Source: Caulobacter sp. NIBR1757 (GTDB lineage Bacteria; Pseudomonadota; Alphaproteobacteria; Caulobacterales; Caulobacteraceae). From it: a DNA stretch of 64,000 bases. Positions 21,751 to 29,897 of this stretch are shown one piece after another. Below the pieces are notes generated by a model. It was not told the origin of the DNA, ran no database searches, and was given only the letters and a program-made list of their open reading frames with translations. The stretch is from the NCBI RefSeq assembly GCF_027912495.1, contig NZ_CP115463.1:4290501-4354500 (forward strand), in the 5' to 3' direction. Positions within the stretch are counted from its first letter, which is position 1. The number at the start of each line of letters is the position of its first letter. Both the position numbers and the translations under genes were made by a program.

Positions 21751-21782
21751 CTCGTTCCTCCGAATGCTCTTTCGAACAACCG

Positions 21783-22079
21783 TTAGAGCGCCGCGGCGGC
21801 CTCGTCCATGATCGCGGCGAGGGCGATGTCCAGGCTGGTCACCCCGTCGGCGTCGTGGGTGCTGAGCAGCACCTCGACCCGGTTGTAGACATTGAACCAT
21901 TCCGGGTGGTGGTCGAGCTTCTCGGCCGCCAGGGCGACGCGGGTCATGAAGCCGAAGGCGGCGTTGAAATCCTTGAACTGGAAGGTGCGGACAATGGCGT
22001 CGCGCTCGCCCTCGGCGGCCTTCCAGTGGGGCAGGGACTTCAGCGCCTGGGCAGCGCCGATCTTCGAGGGGCGGGTCAT
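21783..22079 (-). CDS. phhB: Pterin-4a-carbinolamine dehydratase
   Basis: 98 residues, the normal size for this small enzyme. Active-site signature [24 protein letters not shown] contains the paired His and the Trp. It dehydrates 4a-hydroxytetrahydrobiopterin, recycling pterin cofactor after aromatic amino-acid hydroxylation. The ATG overlaps the TGA of the HAD-hydrolase gene by four bases, so the two are translationally coupled. No phenylalanine hydroxylase lies in the window. Confidence 0.9.
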   Translation of the reverse strand: MTRPSKIGAAQALKSLPHWKAAEGERDAIVRTFQFKDFNAAFGFMTRVALAAEKLDHHPEWFNVYNRVEVLLSTHDADGVTSLDIALAAIMDEAAAAL

Positions 22080-22720
22080 GCGAAGGACAATCCCGTGGCG
22101 CGTTCCAGATCGGCCAGGGCCTGGTCCTGGCCGGTCACCTTGATGGCCGTCATGCCGAGCGCGGCGGCCGGCTTGCAGTTGATGCCGAGGTCGTCGAGGT
22201 AGACGCACTCGGCCGGCTCGACCTGCAGCAGCTCGCACATCATCTGGTAGATGCGCGGGTCCGGCTTGCGGATGCCGGCCTTGCTGCTTTCGATGATGGC
22301 GTCGAACAGTTCCATCACCCCCTCGACGGCCGCCGCCTTCTGCGTGTTGGCCGACATGCCGGCGCCGTGGCCGGTCTGGACGTTGTTGGTGATGCAGCCG
22401 ACCTTGAAGTGCTGCTTGCAGGTGTTCAGCGCCGCGACCACCCGGGGGCGGATATCACCCGACAGCAGGGCCAGCACCTCGGCCCCGCGCACCGGGTGGC
22501 CGAGCGCCGTCGATTCCGTCAGGAACATCGCGTCGAAGCCGGGGGCGTCGATCTCGTTGCGCTCGAACAGGGCCCAGGCGTTGCTGTCGGGGTTGGTCGA
22601 GTTGACCGTCCGGAACAGATTGTGCGGCAGGCCCTTCTCGGCCTCGTACCGGTTGAAGGCCTCGAACGGCGAGGAGGTGATCACCCCGCCGAAATCCCAG
22701 ATCACCGCCTTGACCGTCAT
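22076..22720 (-). CDS. HAD-superfamily hydrolase (subfamily IA)
   Basis: 214 residues from the ATG preceded by GAGGGGCGAGA. Motif I is IWDFGGVI (the general acid position +2 is Gly rather than Asp, as in some epoxide-hydrolase-like HADs), motif II ITNN, motif III Lys in [11 protein letters not shown], motif [11 protein letters not shown]. The lack of the second Asp means phosphatase activity is uncertain. Resembles the N-terminal domain of mammalian soluble epoxide hydrolase and acyl-CoA dehydrogenase-linked HADs. Coupled to phhB. Confidence 0.82.
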   Translation of the reverse strand: MTVKAVIWDFGGVITSSPFEAFNRYEAEKGLPHNLFRTVNSTNPDSNAWALFERNEIDAPGFDAMFLTESTALGHPVRGAEVLALLSGDIRPRVVAALNTCKQHFKVGCITNNVQTGHGAGMSANTQKAAAVEGVMELFDAIIESSKAGIRKPDPRIYQMMCELLQVEPAECVYLDDLGINCKPAAALGMTAIKVTGQDQALADLERATGLSFA

Positions 22721-22826
22721 TCTCGCCCCTCGGGTTCGCGCGCCGCACGCATACTGGGGTTTCAGCGGATCGTCTTCACCAAATCTCCTCTTGCGGCGCG
22801 CCCGTGAGCCGTCACCTTGGCGGCGC

Positions 22827-23195
22827 ATGTCCCTGTTCCTCCCGCCGCTCCCCCTCCGCCTCCTCCTGTTCGCCATCGCCTGCGGCGTCATCGCCTGGCT
22901 GTCGCTCAGTCCGGGCGAGGCCCTGCCCCAGGGGCTGACCTTCTGGGACAAGGCCGAGCACGCCCTCGCCTACCTGGCCCTCACCCTGCTCGGCGCCTGG
23001 ACCTTCCCCGGACGCCTGGGCCGGCTGGCGGGGGGGCTGTTCCTCGCCGGGGTCGGGGTTGAGATCCTGCAGTCGACCATGGGGCTGGGCCGCCAGGGCG
23101 ACGCCTGGGACGCCGTGGCCAACAGCACCGGCATCGCGGCCGGACTGCTGATCGCCCTGGCTCTGCGCCGCCTGCAACGCACAGGGGTGGGTTAA
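22827..23195 (+). CDS. VanZ-like small membrane protein
   Basis: 122 residues with four hydrophobic segments. VanZ-type signatures are AWLSLSPGEALP after the first helix, DKAEHALAYLALTLL in the second, and GVEILQSTMGLGRQGDAWDAVANSTGIAAG spanning the third and fourth. Family knowledge: VanZ-like proteins are small four-helix membrane proteins of mostly unknown role, some linked to glycopeptide tolerance or cell-envelope stress. It starts divergently from the HAD gene. The ATG lacks an obvious strong Shine-Dalgarno. Confidence 0.8.
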   Translation: MSLFLPPLPLRLLLFAIACGVIAWLSLSPGEALPQGLTFWDKAEHALAYLALTLLGAWTFPGRLGRLAGGLFLAGVGVEILQSTMGLGRQGDAWDAVANSTGIAAGLLIALALRRLQRTGVG

Positions 23196-23288
23196 CTCTG
23201 TCCCTCCCTTGGCGGGTGAAACGGCGGGCATTGGCGGCGCGCCCGGCACAGTCTGAGGTCGGATCCCTCTGTCTCGTCAGGCTTTGCC

Positions 23289-23834
23289 ATGCGTCTTCTG
23301 TCCCTCGCCCTGATCGGCGTCTCCGCCTTGGCCCTGTCGGCCTGCGATGAGCTGACCCCCAACCGCAAGGGGAGCCAGCAGGCGACCGCCGACTGCTGCT
23401 GCAAGGACCGCTGCCCGGCGCGGGCGCCGGCGCCGGCCAAGGCCGACGTCGAGGCCGGCAAGACCGTCGAGGTCGCCACAGCCGAACAGACAGTCCGCAC
23501 CGGCGGTCACGTCCGCAAGGTCGTGCGCCACGGGCGCGGCGGCGGCGAGTCCAGCTATCGCTACAGCTACCGGTCGGGGACCGAGGGCGTCGGCTACCTG
23601 GACGAAGGGGACTACAGCGGCGGCTATCGCCGGGTCGGCGGCTCGGTCAGCGTCGAGGAAAGCGAAAGTTATTCCGAAAGCGCCCGCTATTCGGAGAGCG
23701 GCTACAGTTATTCCTCGAGCGGTGGCGGCGTGGTGGCTTACGACGGCGGCGGCCGTGGTCACGGCCGGCGGGGCGGCGGCTATGCCGGAACCGACCGTGA
23801 CGGCTACCTGACCTGGCCGGGCAAGACCGAATAG
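23289..23834 (+). CDS. Cys-cluster outer lipoprotein, Ser/Tyr/Gly-rich
   Basis: 181 residues. Lipoprotein signal with LSAC lipobox (Cys19). A striking Cys group, ADCCCKDRCPA, follows at about 35-45; then a charged linker, and a low-complexity tail rich in Ser, Tyr, Gly and Glu (ESYSESARYSESGYSYSSSGGG). No known domain recognised. The Cys group could bind metal or form disulfides; the tail looks disordered and surface-exposed. Stop codon abuts the convergent modA stop without a gap. Confidence 0.65.
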   Translation: MRLLSLALIGVSALALSACDELTPNRKGSQQATADCCCKDRCPARAPAPAKADVEAGKTVEVATAEQTVRTGGHVRKVVRHGRGGGESSYRYSYRSGTEGVGYLDEGDYSGGYRRVGGSVSVEESESYSESARYSESGYSYSSSGGGVVAYDGGGRGHGRRGGGYAGTDRDGYLTWPGKTE

Positions 23835-24584
23835 TCAGGGCTTGAGAAAGCCCTCGGCGGCGAACACGGCCATGGCCTTCGGGCCCGACAGATAGTCCAG
23901 CACCGCCTGTCCGGCCGGTGTCGCCCGGGTCAGGGCGGCCGGGTAGAGGATGCGCGGGTGGGTCGCCGGCGGGAACAGGCCGACCACCCTGACCTTCGGC
24001 TCGGCATGAGCGTCGGTGGCGTAGACGATGCCGAGCGGCGTCTCGCCCCGGGCGACATAGGCCAGGGCGGCGCGGACATTCTCGGCCGGGGCCAGGCGGC
24101 CGGCGACGTTGTCCCAGACGCCCAGCTTGATCAGCGCCGCCTTGCCGTACTTGCCGGCCGGCACCGACACCGGGTCGGCGATGGCCAGGCGCCCGCCGCC
24201 CAGGGCCGCCGCCAGCGGCATGCCCGGGGCGATCTTCAGCCTGACGGTCGAGCCTTTCGGGGCGATCAGCACCAGCCGGTTGGACAGCAGGTTGCGCCGC
24301 GTGCCGGCGGCGATCAGCCGCCGGGCGCCGAGCCAGTCCATCCATTCGCTGTCGGCGCTGACGAACAGGTCGGCCGGCGCCCCCTGGGCGATCTGGCGGG
24401 CCATGGCCGAAGAGGCGCCGAACGACAGCCGCAGCGGCGCGCCGGAGCCGCGGTAGCCGGCGGCGATCCGGGTCAGGGCTGTCTGCAGCGAGGCGGCCGC
24501 GAAGATGCGGATGCCGCCCCGCGCCAGGGCCGGGCCCGCCGCCAGGGCCAGGCCGGCCGCCAGAACTGTACGCCGCGCGATCAT
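23835..24584 (-). CDS. modA: Molybdate ABC transporter substrate-binding protein
   Basis: 249 residues with a signal peptide (RRTVLAAGLALAAGPALA). ModA hallmarks: FAAASLQTAL, FGASSAMARQIAQGAPADLFVSAD (here split by line of the fold), IADPVSVPAGKYGKAAL and VYATDAHAEPKVRVV, which contact molybdate through Ser, Ala, Val and Tyr positions. It captures molybdate or tungstate in the periplasm. No modB or modC is adjacent, so the permease must be elsewhere or this is an orphan sensor or binding protein. An in-frame ATG 39 bases upstream is a less likely start. Confidence 0.85.
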   Translation of the reverse strand: MIARRTVLAAGLALAAGPALARGGIRIFAAASLQTALTRIAAGYRGSGAPLRLSFGASSAMARQIAQGAPADLFVSADSEWMDWLGARRLIAAGTRRNLLSNRLVLIAPKGSTVRLKIAPGMPLAAALGGGRLAIADPVSVPAGKYGKAALIKLGVWDNVAGRLAPAENVRAALAYVARGETPLGIVYATDAHAEPKVRVVGLFPPATHPRILYPAALTRATPAGQAVLDYLSGPKAMAVFAAEGFLKP

Positions 24585-24686
24585 CTCCCCGTCCTGCCAG
24601 AGGGTGAATCCGCCGGCAACCATAACTGGCCCGCGCCTTGCGGACCTCTCCCCTTGCTGGATCAAAACGGGACAGGGAGAATCCCC

Positions 24687-24791
24687 ATGCGTTCGCCGAA
24701 CGGACCGATGTTCAAACGGTATGAGATTGTCGCCATCGTCGCTTTCCTGGCGCTGGCCGCCCTGGTGACCGGATTCCGCCTGGTCTACTGA
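24687..24791 (+). CDS. 34-residue membrane microprotein
   Basis: ATG preceded by GGGAG at a seven-base spacing. The short frame encodes a polar N-terminus (MRSPNGPMFKRYE) and one hydrophobic helix (IVAIVAFLALAALVTGF) ending in RLVY. A single transmembrane segment with a good ribosome-binding site supports a genuine small protein; an internal Met at residue 8 is an alternative start. It sits in the divergent gap ahead of the AsmA gene. Function unknown. Confidence 0.55.
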   Translation: MRSPNGPMFKRYEIVAIVAFLALAALVTGFRLVY

Positions 24792-24866
24792 TCCGGACCC
24801 GGAGGACCGGGAACCCATTCGCCGAGTCCGGACGTTACCGACCCCTGGGGGCTCGGAGACGTTTGC

Positions 24867-27065
24867 TTGAGCCAGGACGCCAATACGCCTGACGGGGGAT
24901 CGGCCGCGCGGCTTGCCGCGCGGGCCCGCGCCCGTCTGAAGCACGCCTTCGAGCCCGAAACCGCCGAGCAGGCCGCCGCCCGCCGCGAGCGACACGACCC
25001 CCGGGTCGCCACCCGGATGGTCATCGGCCTGTCGGTGGTCATGCTGCTGATCGTCGGCTTCCTGGTGATCTTCGACTGGAACTGGCTGCGCGGCCCGATC
25101 GGCGGCCTCGCCTCGGCGCAGCTGCGCCGCACCGTGGTGCTGGCCGGCGACCTCGATGTGCATCCCTGGTCGCTCAATCCCCGGGCCGAGATTCACGACC
25201 TGCGGATCGGCCAGCCGAAGTGGGCCCTCGACGCCGGCGCCAAGCCTGGCGAGCAGATGGCGACGGTCGGCCGCGTCGAGGCCAGCCTGCAGCTGCCCGA
25301 CCTGCTGCGCGGCCGCACGGTGCTGAGCTATCTGCGGGTGCGGCAGGCGAAGATCCACCTGATCCGCGACCGGGACGGGCGCGGCAACTGGGAGTTCGGG
25401 GCCCGCAACAAGGGCAAGTCGGCCAAACTGCCGGCCGTCCGCCGCCTGCTGATCGACCGCGCCGAGCTGCGGCTCGATGACGCCCGCCGCAAGGCGGTGT
25501 TCGAGGGCGTGGTCTCGACCGAGGAAAGCACCGCCGGCGAGACGGCCGGCCGCTTCCTGCTGAAGGGCGATGGATCCCTGAACCGCGCCAGGTTCGTCGC
25601 CCGTATCGAGGGCGAGCCGCTGCTCAACATCTCGCCCGACCGGCCCTACCGCTTCAACGCCCAGCTGCAGGCCGGGGCCACCCGCGTCCGCGCCGACGGC
25701 CAGATCGACCGGCCCTTCGACCTCAACCGCTTCGGGGCCCGCTTCAGCCTGTCGGGCGCCGACATGAACGACCTCTACGTCCTGACCGGCGTGGTGCTGC
25801 CCAACACTCCGCCCTACCGGGTCAGCGCCGGCCTGGTGCGCGACGGCGGCCGCTGGCACCTGAACCAGGCGCGGGGGACGGTCGGCGAGAGCGACGTCGC
25901 CGGCCAGCTGAGCATCGACACCTCGGGCGACAAGCCGATGCTGACCGCCGACCTGCGCAGCCGCCGGGTCGATTTCGACGACCTGGGCGCCTTCTTCGGC
26001 ATGCGGACCCGCCAGGTCGGCGATGAGACCAAGTCGACCCCGACCACCGGCGGGCGGCTGCTCCCCGACTCCACCCTGCAGGTCGACCGCATCCGGGCGA
26101 TGAACGCCGACGTCAATTTCCGGGCCGACGCCGTCAACGCCCCGGGCCTGCCCCTGCGCCGGTTCTCGCTGGACCTCGACCTGACCGACGGCGTCCTGAA
26201 GATGAACCCGATCTCGTTCAGCCTCGACCGCGGGACGATCAAGGGGACGGTGGTGCTCAACGCGACCAGGGACATCCCCCGGACCGATCTCGACCTGCGG
26301 ATGACCGGCGGCCGGATCGAGGACTGGGTGACCACCAGGGTTCAGGGCCTGCCGGTGATCGAAGGGTCGCTGGCCGCCCGGCTGAAGCTGTCGGGGTCCG
26401 GCAATTCGGTGCATCGGGCCGCCGCCAACGCCAATGGCTCCCTGACCCTGGTCGCGCCACGCGGCGAAGTGCGGCAGGCCTTCGCCGAGCTCTTGGGCGT
26501 CAACGCCAGCGCCGGGCTGATCAAGCTGCTGTCGGAAGACCCCAAGACCACGCCCCTGCGCTGCGCCGTCGCCGATTTCCAGGTGCGCAACGGGGTGGCC
26601 CGATCCAACCGCATCCTGGTCGATACCGGGGTTGTGCTGGCCGAGGGCAGCGGCAGCATCAATCTCGAGAAGGAGACGATGAACCTGCGCTTCGAAGGCG
26701 ACTCGAAGAAGCCGCGCCTGTTGCGACTGTTCCTGCCGATCACCGTCAAGGGTCCGCTGACAAAGCCGGGCGTAGGCGTCGAAGCCGGGCCGCTGGTCGG
26801 CCAAGGCGGGGCGGCCGTGGCGCTGGCGGCGCTCAATCCCTTCGCCGCCATCCTGCCCTTCGTCGATCCGGGCCTGGCCAACGACGCCAACTGCGGGGCC
26901 CTGGTCCGCGAAGGCCGCCGGCGCGGGGCGCCGACCAGCCTGAAGACGGCGCCGGTCACCGAGAGCCAGATCGAGGGGGCGAAAAAGGAAGAGAAGGACC
27001 GCCAGAAGGCCGTCCGCGACGAGAAGCAGGACCGGGATCGCAACAGTCGCAAGAACCGCGACTGA
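24867..27065 (+). CDS. AsmA-family protein
   Basis: 732 residues from a TTG preceded by GGAG. A cytoplasmic N-terminus is followed by a membrane segment at about 50-69. Next comes a long periplasmic beta-rich body typical of AsmA/TamB-like lipid-transfer proteins ([22 protein letters not shown] after the anchor; C-terminal AsmA_2 region with [14 protein letters not shown] and [15 protein letters not shown]). The last 35 residues are Lys/Glu/Arg-rich and probably disordered. Family knowledge: these proteins bridge inner and outer membranes and affect phospholipid or LPS homeostasis. Stands alone between the microprotein and rlmN. Confidence 0.85.
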   Translation: MSQDANTPDGGSAARLAARARARLKHAFEPETAEQAAARRERHDPRVATRMVIGLSVVMLLIVGFLVIFDWNWLRGPIGGLASAQLRRTVVLAGDLDVHPWSLNPRAEIHDLRIGQPKWALDAGAKPGEQMATVGRVEASLQLPDLLRGRTVLSYLRVRQAKIHLIRDRDGRGNWEFGARNKGKSAKLPAVRRLLIDRAELRLDDARRKAVFEGVVSTEESTAGETAGRFLLKGDGSLNRARFVARIEGEPLLNISPDRPYRFNAQLQAGATRVRADGQIDRPFDLNRFGARFSLSGADMNDLYVLTGVVLPNTPPYRVSAGLVRDGGRWHLNQARGTVGESDVAGQLSIDTSGDKPMLTADLRSRRVDFDDLGAFFGMRTRQVGDETKSTPTTGGRLLPDSTLQVDRIRAMNADVNFRADAVNAPGLPLRRFSLDLDLTDGVLKMNPISFSLDRGTIKGTVVLNATRDIPRTDLDLRMTGGRIEDWVTTRVQGLPVIEGSLAARLKLSGSGNSVHRAAANANGSLTLVAPRGEVRQAFAELLGVNASAGLIKLLSEDPKTTPLRCAVADFQVRNGVARSNRILVDTGVVLAEGSGSINLEKETMNLRFEGDSKKPRLLRLFLPITVKGPLTKPGVGVEAGPLVGQGGAAVALAALNPFAAILPFVDPGLANDANCGALVREGRRRGAPTSLKTAPVTESQIEGAKKEEKDRQKAVRDEKQDRDRNSRKNRD

Positions 27066-27139
27066 TCGGCCCATCCGCTGCGATTTCCGAAAGCGGCCTT
27101 ATCTGCTATAGGGCGCGTCTCCATCGGACATTTCCCATC

Positions 27140-28300
27140 GTGACCACGACCCTCGACCTTTCCCGGGCCGCCAAGCCTGTTTCTCCCGTCAACCTCAGCG
27201 GTCTGACGCGTGACGGCCTGCGCCAGGCGCTGATCGACGGCGGCGCCGTGCCGGCCGACAAGGCGCGGATGCGGGCCAGCCAGATCTGGCGCTGGATGCA
27301 CCAGGCCGGGGTCACCGACTTCGCCGACATGACCGATGTCGCCAAGGAGACGCGGGCCAAGCTGGCCGAGACCTTCACCATCGCCCGGCCGGAAATCGTC
27401 GAGCGGCAGGTCAGCAAGGACGGCACCCGCAAGTGGCTGATCCGCACGGCCCCCGGCATCGAGATCGAGACCGTCTACATTCCCGACGTCGGCCGGTCGG
27501 GCGCCCTGTGCGTCTCCAGCCAGGTCGGCTGCACGCTCAACTGCACCTTCTGCCACACCGGCACCCAGGCCCTGGTCCGCAACCTGACCGCCGCCGAGAT
27601 CGTCGCCCAGGTGCAGGTGGCCAAGGACGACCTGGCCGAATGGCCGTCCGACAAGGAAGACCGGCTGCTCAGCAACATCGTCTTCATGGGCATGGGCGAG
27701 CCGCTCTATAATCTCGACGCCGTCACCGATGCGCTGGACATCCTCAGCGACAACGAGGGCATCAGCATCAGCCGCCGGCGGATCACCGTCTCGACCTCCG
27801 GCGTCGTGCCGCAACTGGCGGCGCTCGGCGAGCGGACCCAGGCCATGCTGGCCATCAGCCTGCACGCCACCAACGACGAGCTGCGCAACGAGCTGGTGCC
27901 GCTCAACAAGAAGTACCCGATCGCCGAGCTGATGGCGGGAATCCGCGCCTATCCGGGCCTTTCCAACGCCCGCCGGGTGACGTTCGAGTACGTCATGCTG
28001 AAGGGCGTCAACGACAGCCCGGCCGAGGCCCGCGCCCTGGTGGCGCTGCTGAAAGGCATCCCGGCCAAGGTCAACCTGATCCCCTTCAACCCCTGGCCGG
28101 GCAGCCCCTACGAGTGCTCGACCTGGCCGGTGATCGAGACCTTCGCGGCCATCCTCAACAAGGCCGGCTTCGCCTCCCCCATCCGCACCCCGCGCGGCCG
28201 CGACATCCTCGCCGCCTGCGGCCAGCTGAAGAGCGAGAGCGAGAAGGTCCGGGCCAGCGCCCGCCGCAAGGCGGCGCCGGATGCGGAAGCCGCGGCGTAA
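27140..28300 (+). CDS. rlmN: 23S rRNA (adenine-2503-C2) methyltransferase
   Basis: 386-residue radical-SAM enzyme from a GTG. The 4Fe-4S motif [11 protein letters not shown] (Cys at about 131, 135 and 138) is the RlmN form of CxxxCxxC. GMGEPL, the SAM-contacting SLHATND, and the C-terminal CSTWPV and ILAACGQL segments are present, the last holding the Cys that carries the methyl group. It methylates A2503 of 23S rRNA and A37 of some tRNAs, aiding translational accuracy. Single gene with a 74-base gap after the AsmA gene. Confidence 0.95.
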   Translation: MTTTLDLSRAAKPVSPVNLSGLTRDGLRQALIDGGAVPADKARMRASQIWRWMHQAGVTDFADMTDVAKETRAKLAETFTIARPEIVERQVSKDGTRKWLIRTAPGIEIETVYIPDVGRSGALCVSSQVGCTLNCTFCHTGTQALVRNLTAAEIVAQVQVAKDDLAEWPSDKEDRLLSNIVFMGMGEPLYNLDAVTDALDILSDNEGISISRRRITVSTSGVVPQLAALGERTQAMLAISLHATNDELRNELVPLNKKYPIAELMAGIRAYPGLSNARRVTFEYVMLKGVNDSPAEARALVALLKGIPAKVNLIPFNPWPGSPYECSTWPVIETFAAILNKAGFASPIRTPRGRDILAACGQLKSESEKVRASARRKAAPDAEAAA

Positions 28301-28381
28301 GGCCACCCGCCGGGGGAAGACCTTGTCACACCCGGGCCTGACCGTGCTAACCATCGGCGCCTCTTCCTTTCGGGATCCGTG

Positions 28382-28810
28382 ATGCCGACCGACCTGCAGT
28401 CTCCGGAAATCGCCGCCTTCGCCAACGGCTTCCCCTTCGCCCTGGCCCAGGCCGGGGTGACCCTGGTCATGCTGATCCTCGGGGCCGCCCTCTATGCGGT
28501 GCTGACGCCCCACAAGGAGATCACCCTGATCCGCGAGGGCAACGCCGCCGCCGCCCTGTCGTTCGGCGGGGTGCTGGTCGCCCTGACCATCCCGCTGGCG
28601 ACGGCGCTGCAGAGCTCGGCCTCGCTGCTGGAGATCGGGCTGTGGGGCGTGGCGGTGACCTTCGTCCAGCTGCTGGTCTTCCGGCTGACCGACTTCGTGC
28701 TGCACGGCCTGCCGCAGCGCATCCAGGAGGGCGAGCTGTCGGCCGCCCTGCTGCTGGTCGGGGCCAAGCTGGCCACCGCCCTGATCCTGTCGGCGGCGAT
28801 CAGCGCCTAG
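28382..28810 (+). CDS. DUF350 (YjfL-family) membrane protein
   Basis: 142 residues with four hydrophobic segments. The pattern FALAQAGVTLVMLILGAALYAVLTPHKE, then IREGNAAAALSFGGVLVALTIPLA, then a third and fourth helix ending GAKLATALILSAA, is that of DUF350. Start taken at the ATG; a GTG directly before it is in frame. Role unknown; in other bacteria DUF350 proteins occur with stress or envelope genes. Nineteen bases separate it from the serine-protease-like gene, so the two may be one operon. Confidence 0.82.
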   Translation: MPTDLQSPEIAAFANGFPFALAQAGVTLVMLILGAALYAVLTPHKEITLIREGNAAAALSFGGVLVALTIPLATALQSSASLLEIGLWGVAVTFVQLLVFRLTDFVLHGLPQRIQEGELSAALLLVGAKLATALILSAAISA

Positions 28811-28829
28811 CCCTTGTGACCTTGGCCCA

Positions 28830-29684
28830 ATGAACTTCCCGCGGCTTCCGGACTGGACGATCTACGGCGCCGTGGTCCTGGCGCTGGTGATCGCGTCGGT
28901 CGGCCGGCGCGAGAAGGCCGACGCCCCTGCCCCGCCACCGCCGGTGCCCGGCGAGGAGGGCGTGCCGCTGGGCCCCGCCTCGCCCTTCGACCCGGCGGTG
29001 GTCGTCGACGTGCAGCAGAACCGGCCGCAGCCGAGCAGCGGCACCGCCTTCTCCATCGCCGACAACGGCGTCTGGATCACCGCCCGCCACGTGGTCGAGG
29101 GCTGTCCGCAGGTGGCCATCGTCGTCGCCGAGGGCCGCGGCGTCGCCACCCGGGTCAGCGTCGCCGCCGCCGGCGAAGCCGTGGTGCTGATCAGCGACGG
29201 CGGCGCTCCGGCCATGCCGGTCATCGACCAGGCCCAGGCCCGCAATCTCAAGCGCGGCGACCGCGCCTTCCATCCCGGCTTCCCGCAGGGCAAGGCCGGC
29301 GAGGTCACCTCCCGCCTGCTCGGCCGCGAACGGCTGGTGGTCCGCAGTCTGGCCCAGCGGCAGCGGGGCGAGCAGACCGAGCCGGTCCTGGTCTGGGCAG
29401 AGGTCGGCCGCACCAACACCCTGAAGGGCCCGCTGTCGGGCCTGTCCGGCGCCCCGGCCCTGGACGCGGCCGGCCGGGTGATCGGCGTCACCGTCGCCGA
29501 GGCCCCGCGCCGGGGCCGCATCTACACCACCACCCCGGAAACCCTGCTGGCCGCCATGCAGGCCGCCAGCCAGTCCCCCTCGCACCTGGCCACCGGCGAG
29601 CCGGTCAACACCGAGAACTACGGCCGCGTCGCCGACGCCCTGCGCCGGGACCTGCGGGTGGCGCAGGTGGTCTGTCTGGTCTGA
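28830..29684 (+). CDS. Membrane-anchored trypsin-like protease-fold protein
   Basis: 284 residues: an N-terminal anchor helix (about 11-24), a Pro-rich linker, then a chymotrypsin-fold domain. His87 in WITARHVVEG and Ser206 in PLSGLSGAPAL fit the catalytic His and Ser. At the place where family members usually have Asp (xDLAVL) there is GEAVVLI, with Glu116 instead, so the triad looks altered. Cys92 and Cys282 might pair. It may be a degradative or regulatory protease with an unusual triad, or a pseudoenzyme. Downstream of the DUF350 gene. Confidence 0.7.
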   Translation: MNFPRLPDWTIYGAVVLALVIASVGRREKADAPAPPPPVPGEEGVPLGPASPFDPAVVVDVQQNRPQPSSGTAFSIADNGVWITARHVVEGCPQVAIVVAEGRGVATRVSVAAAGEAVVLISDGGAPAMPVIDQAQARNLKRGDRAFHPGFPQGKAGEVTSRLLGRERLVVRSLAQRQRGEQTEPVLVWAEVGRTNTLKGPLSGLSGAPALDAAGRVIGVTVAEAPRRGRIYTTTPETLLAAMQAASQSPSHLATGEPVNTENYGRVADALRRDLRVAQVVCLV

Positions 29685-29897
29685 GCGAAGCGATTATACC
29701 ACAGGCCGGAGGGGTAAAGCTGAATTTATTCAACCCCTTAATACCCACTCGGCGACCCACCGGATACCGACGCCAGCGCGGCTTTTACCCTCTTTAAGAC
29801 CCACCTGAATCCCACCGGAAACCACCGGAAACGACCGGATCGCCGGCCGTCGGGATCGAGGCCTTGCGGCCGCCCGTGGAATTTCACCCGGAGGAAA

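Noticed and set aside
29685..29897. Repeated CCACCGGAAA-like units suggesting a short tandem array or CRISPR
   Set aside because: Units are irregular in length and spacing, only three or four in number, with no spacers of constant size; no cas genes are nearby.
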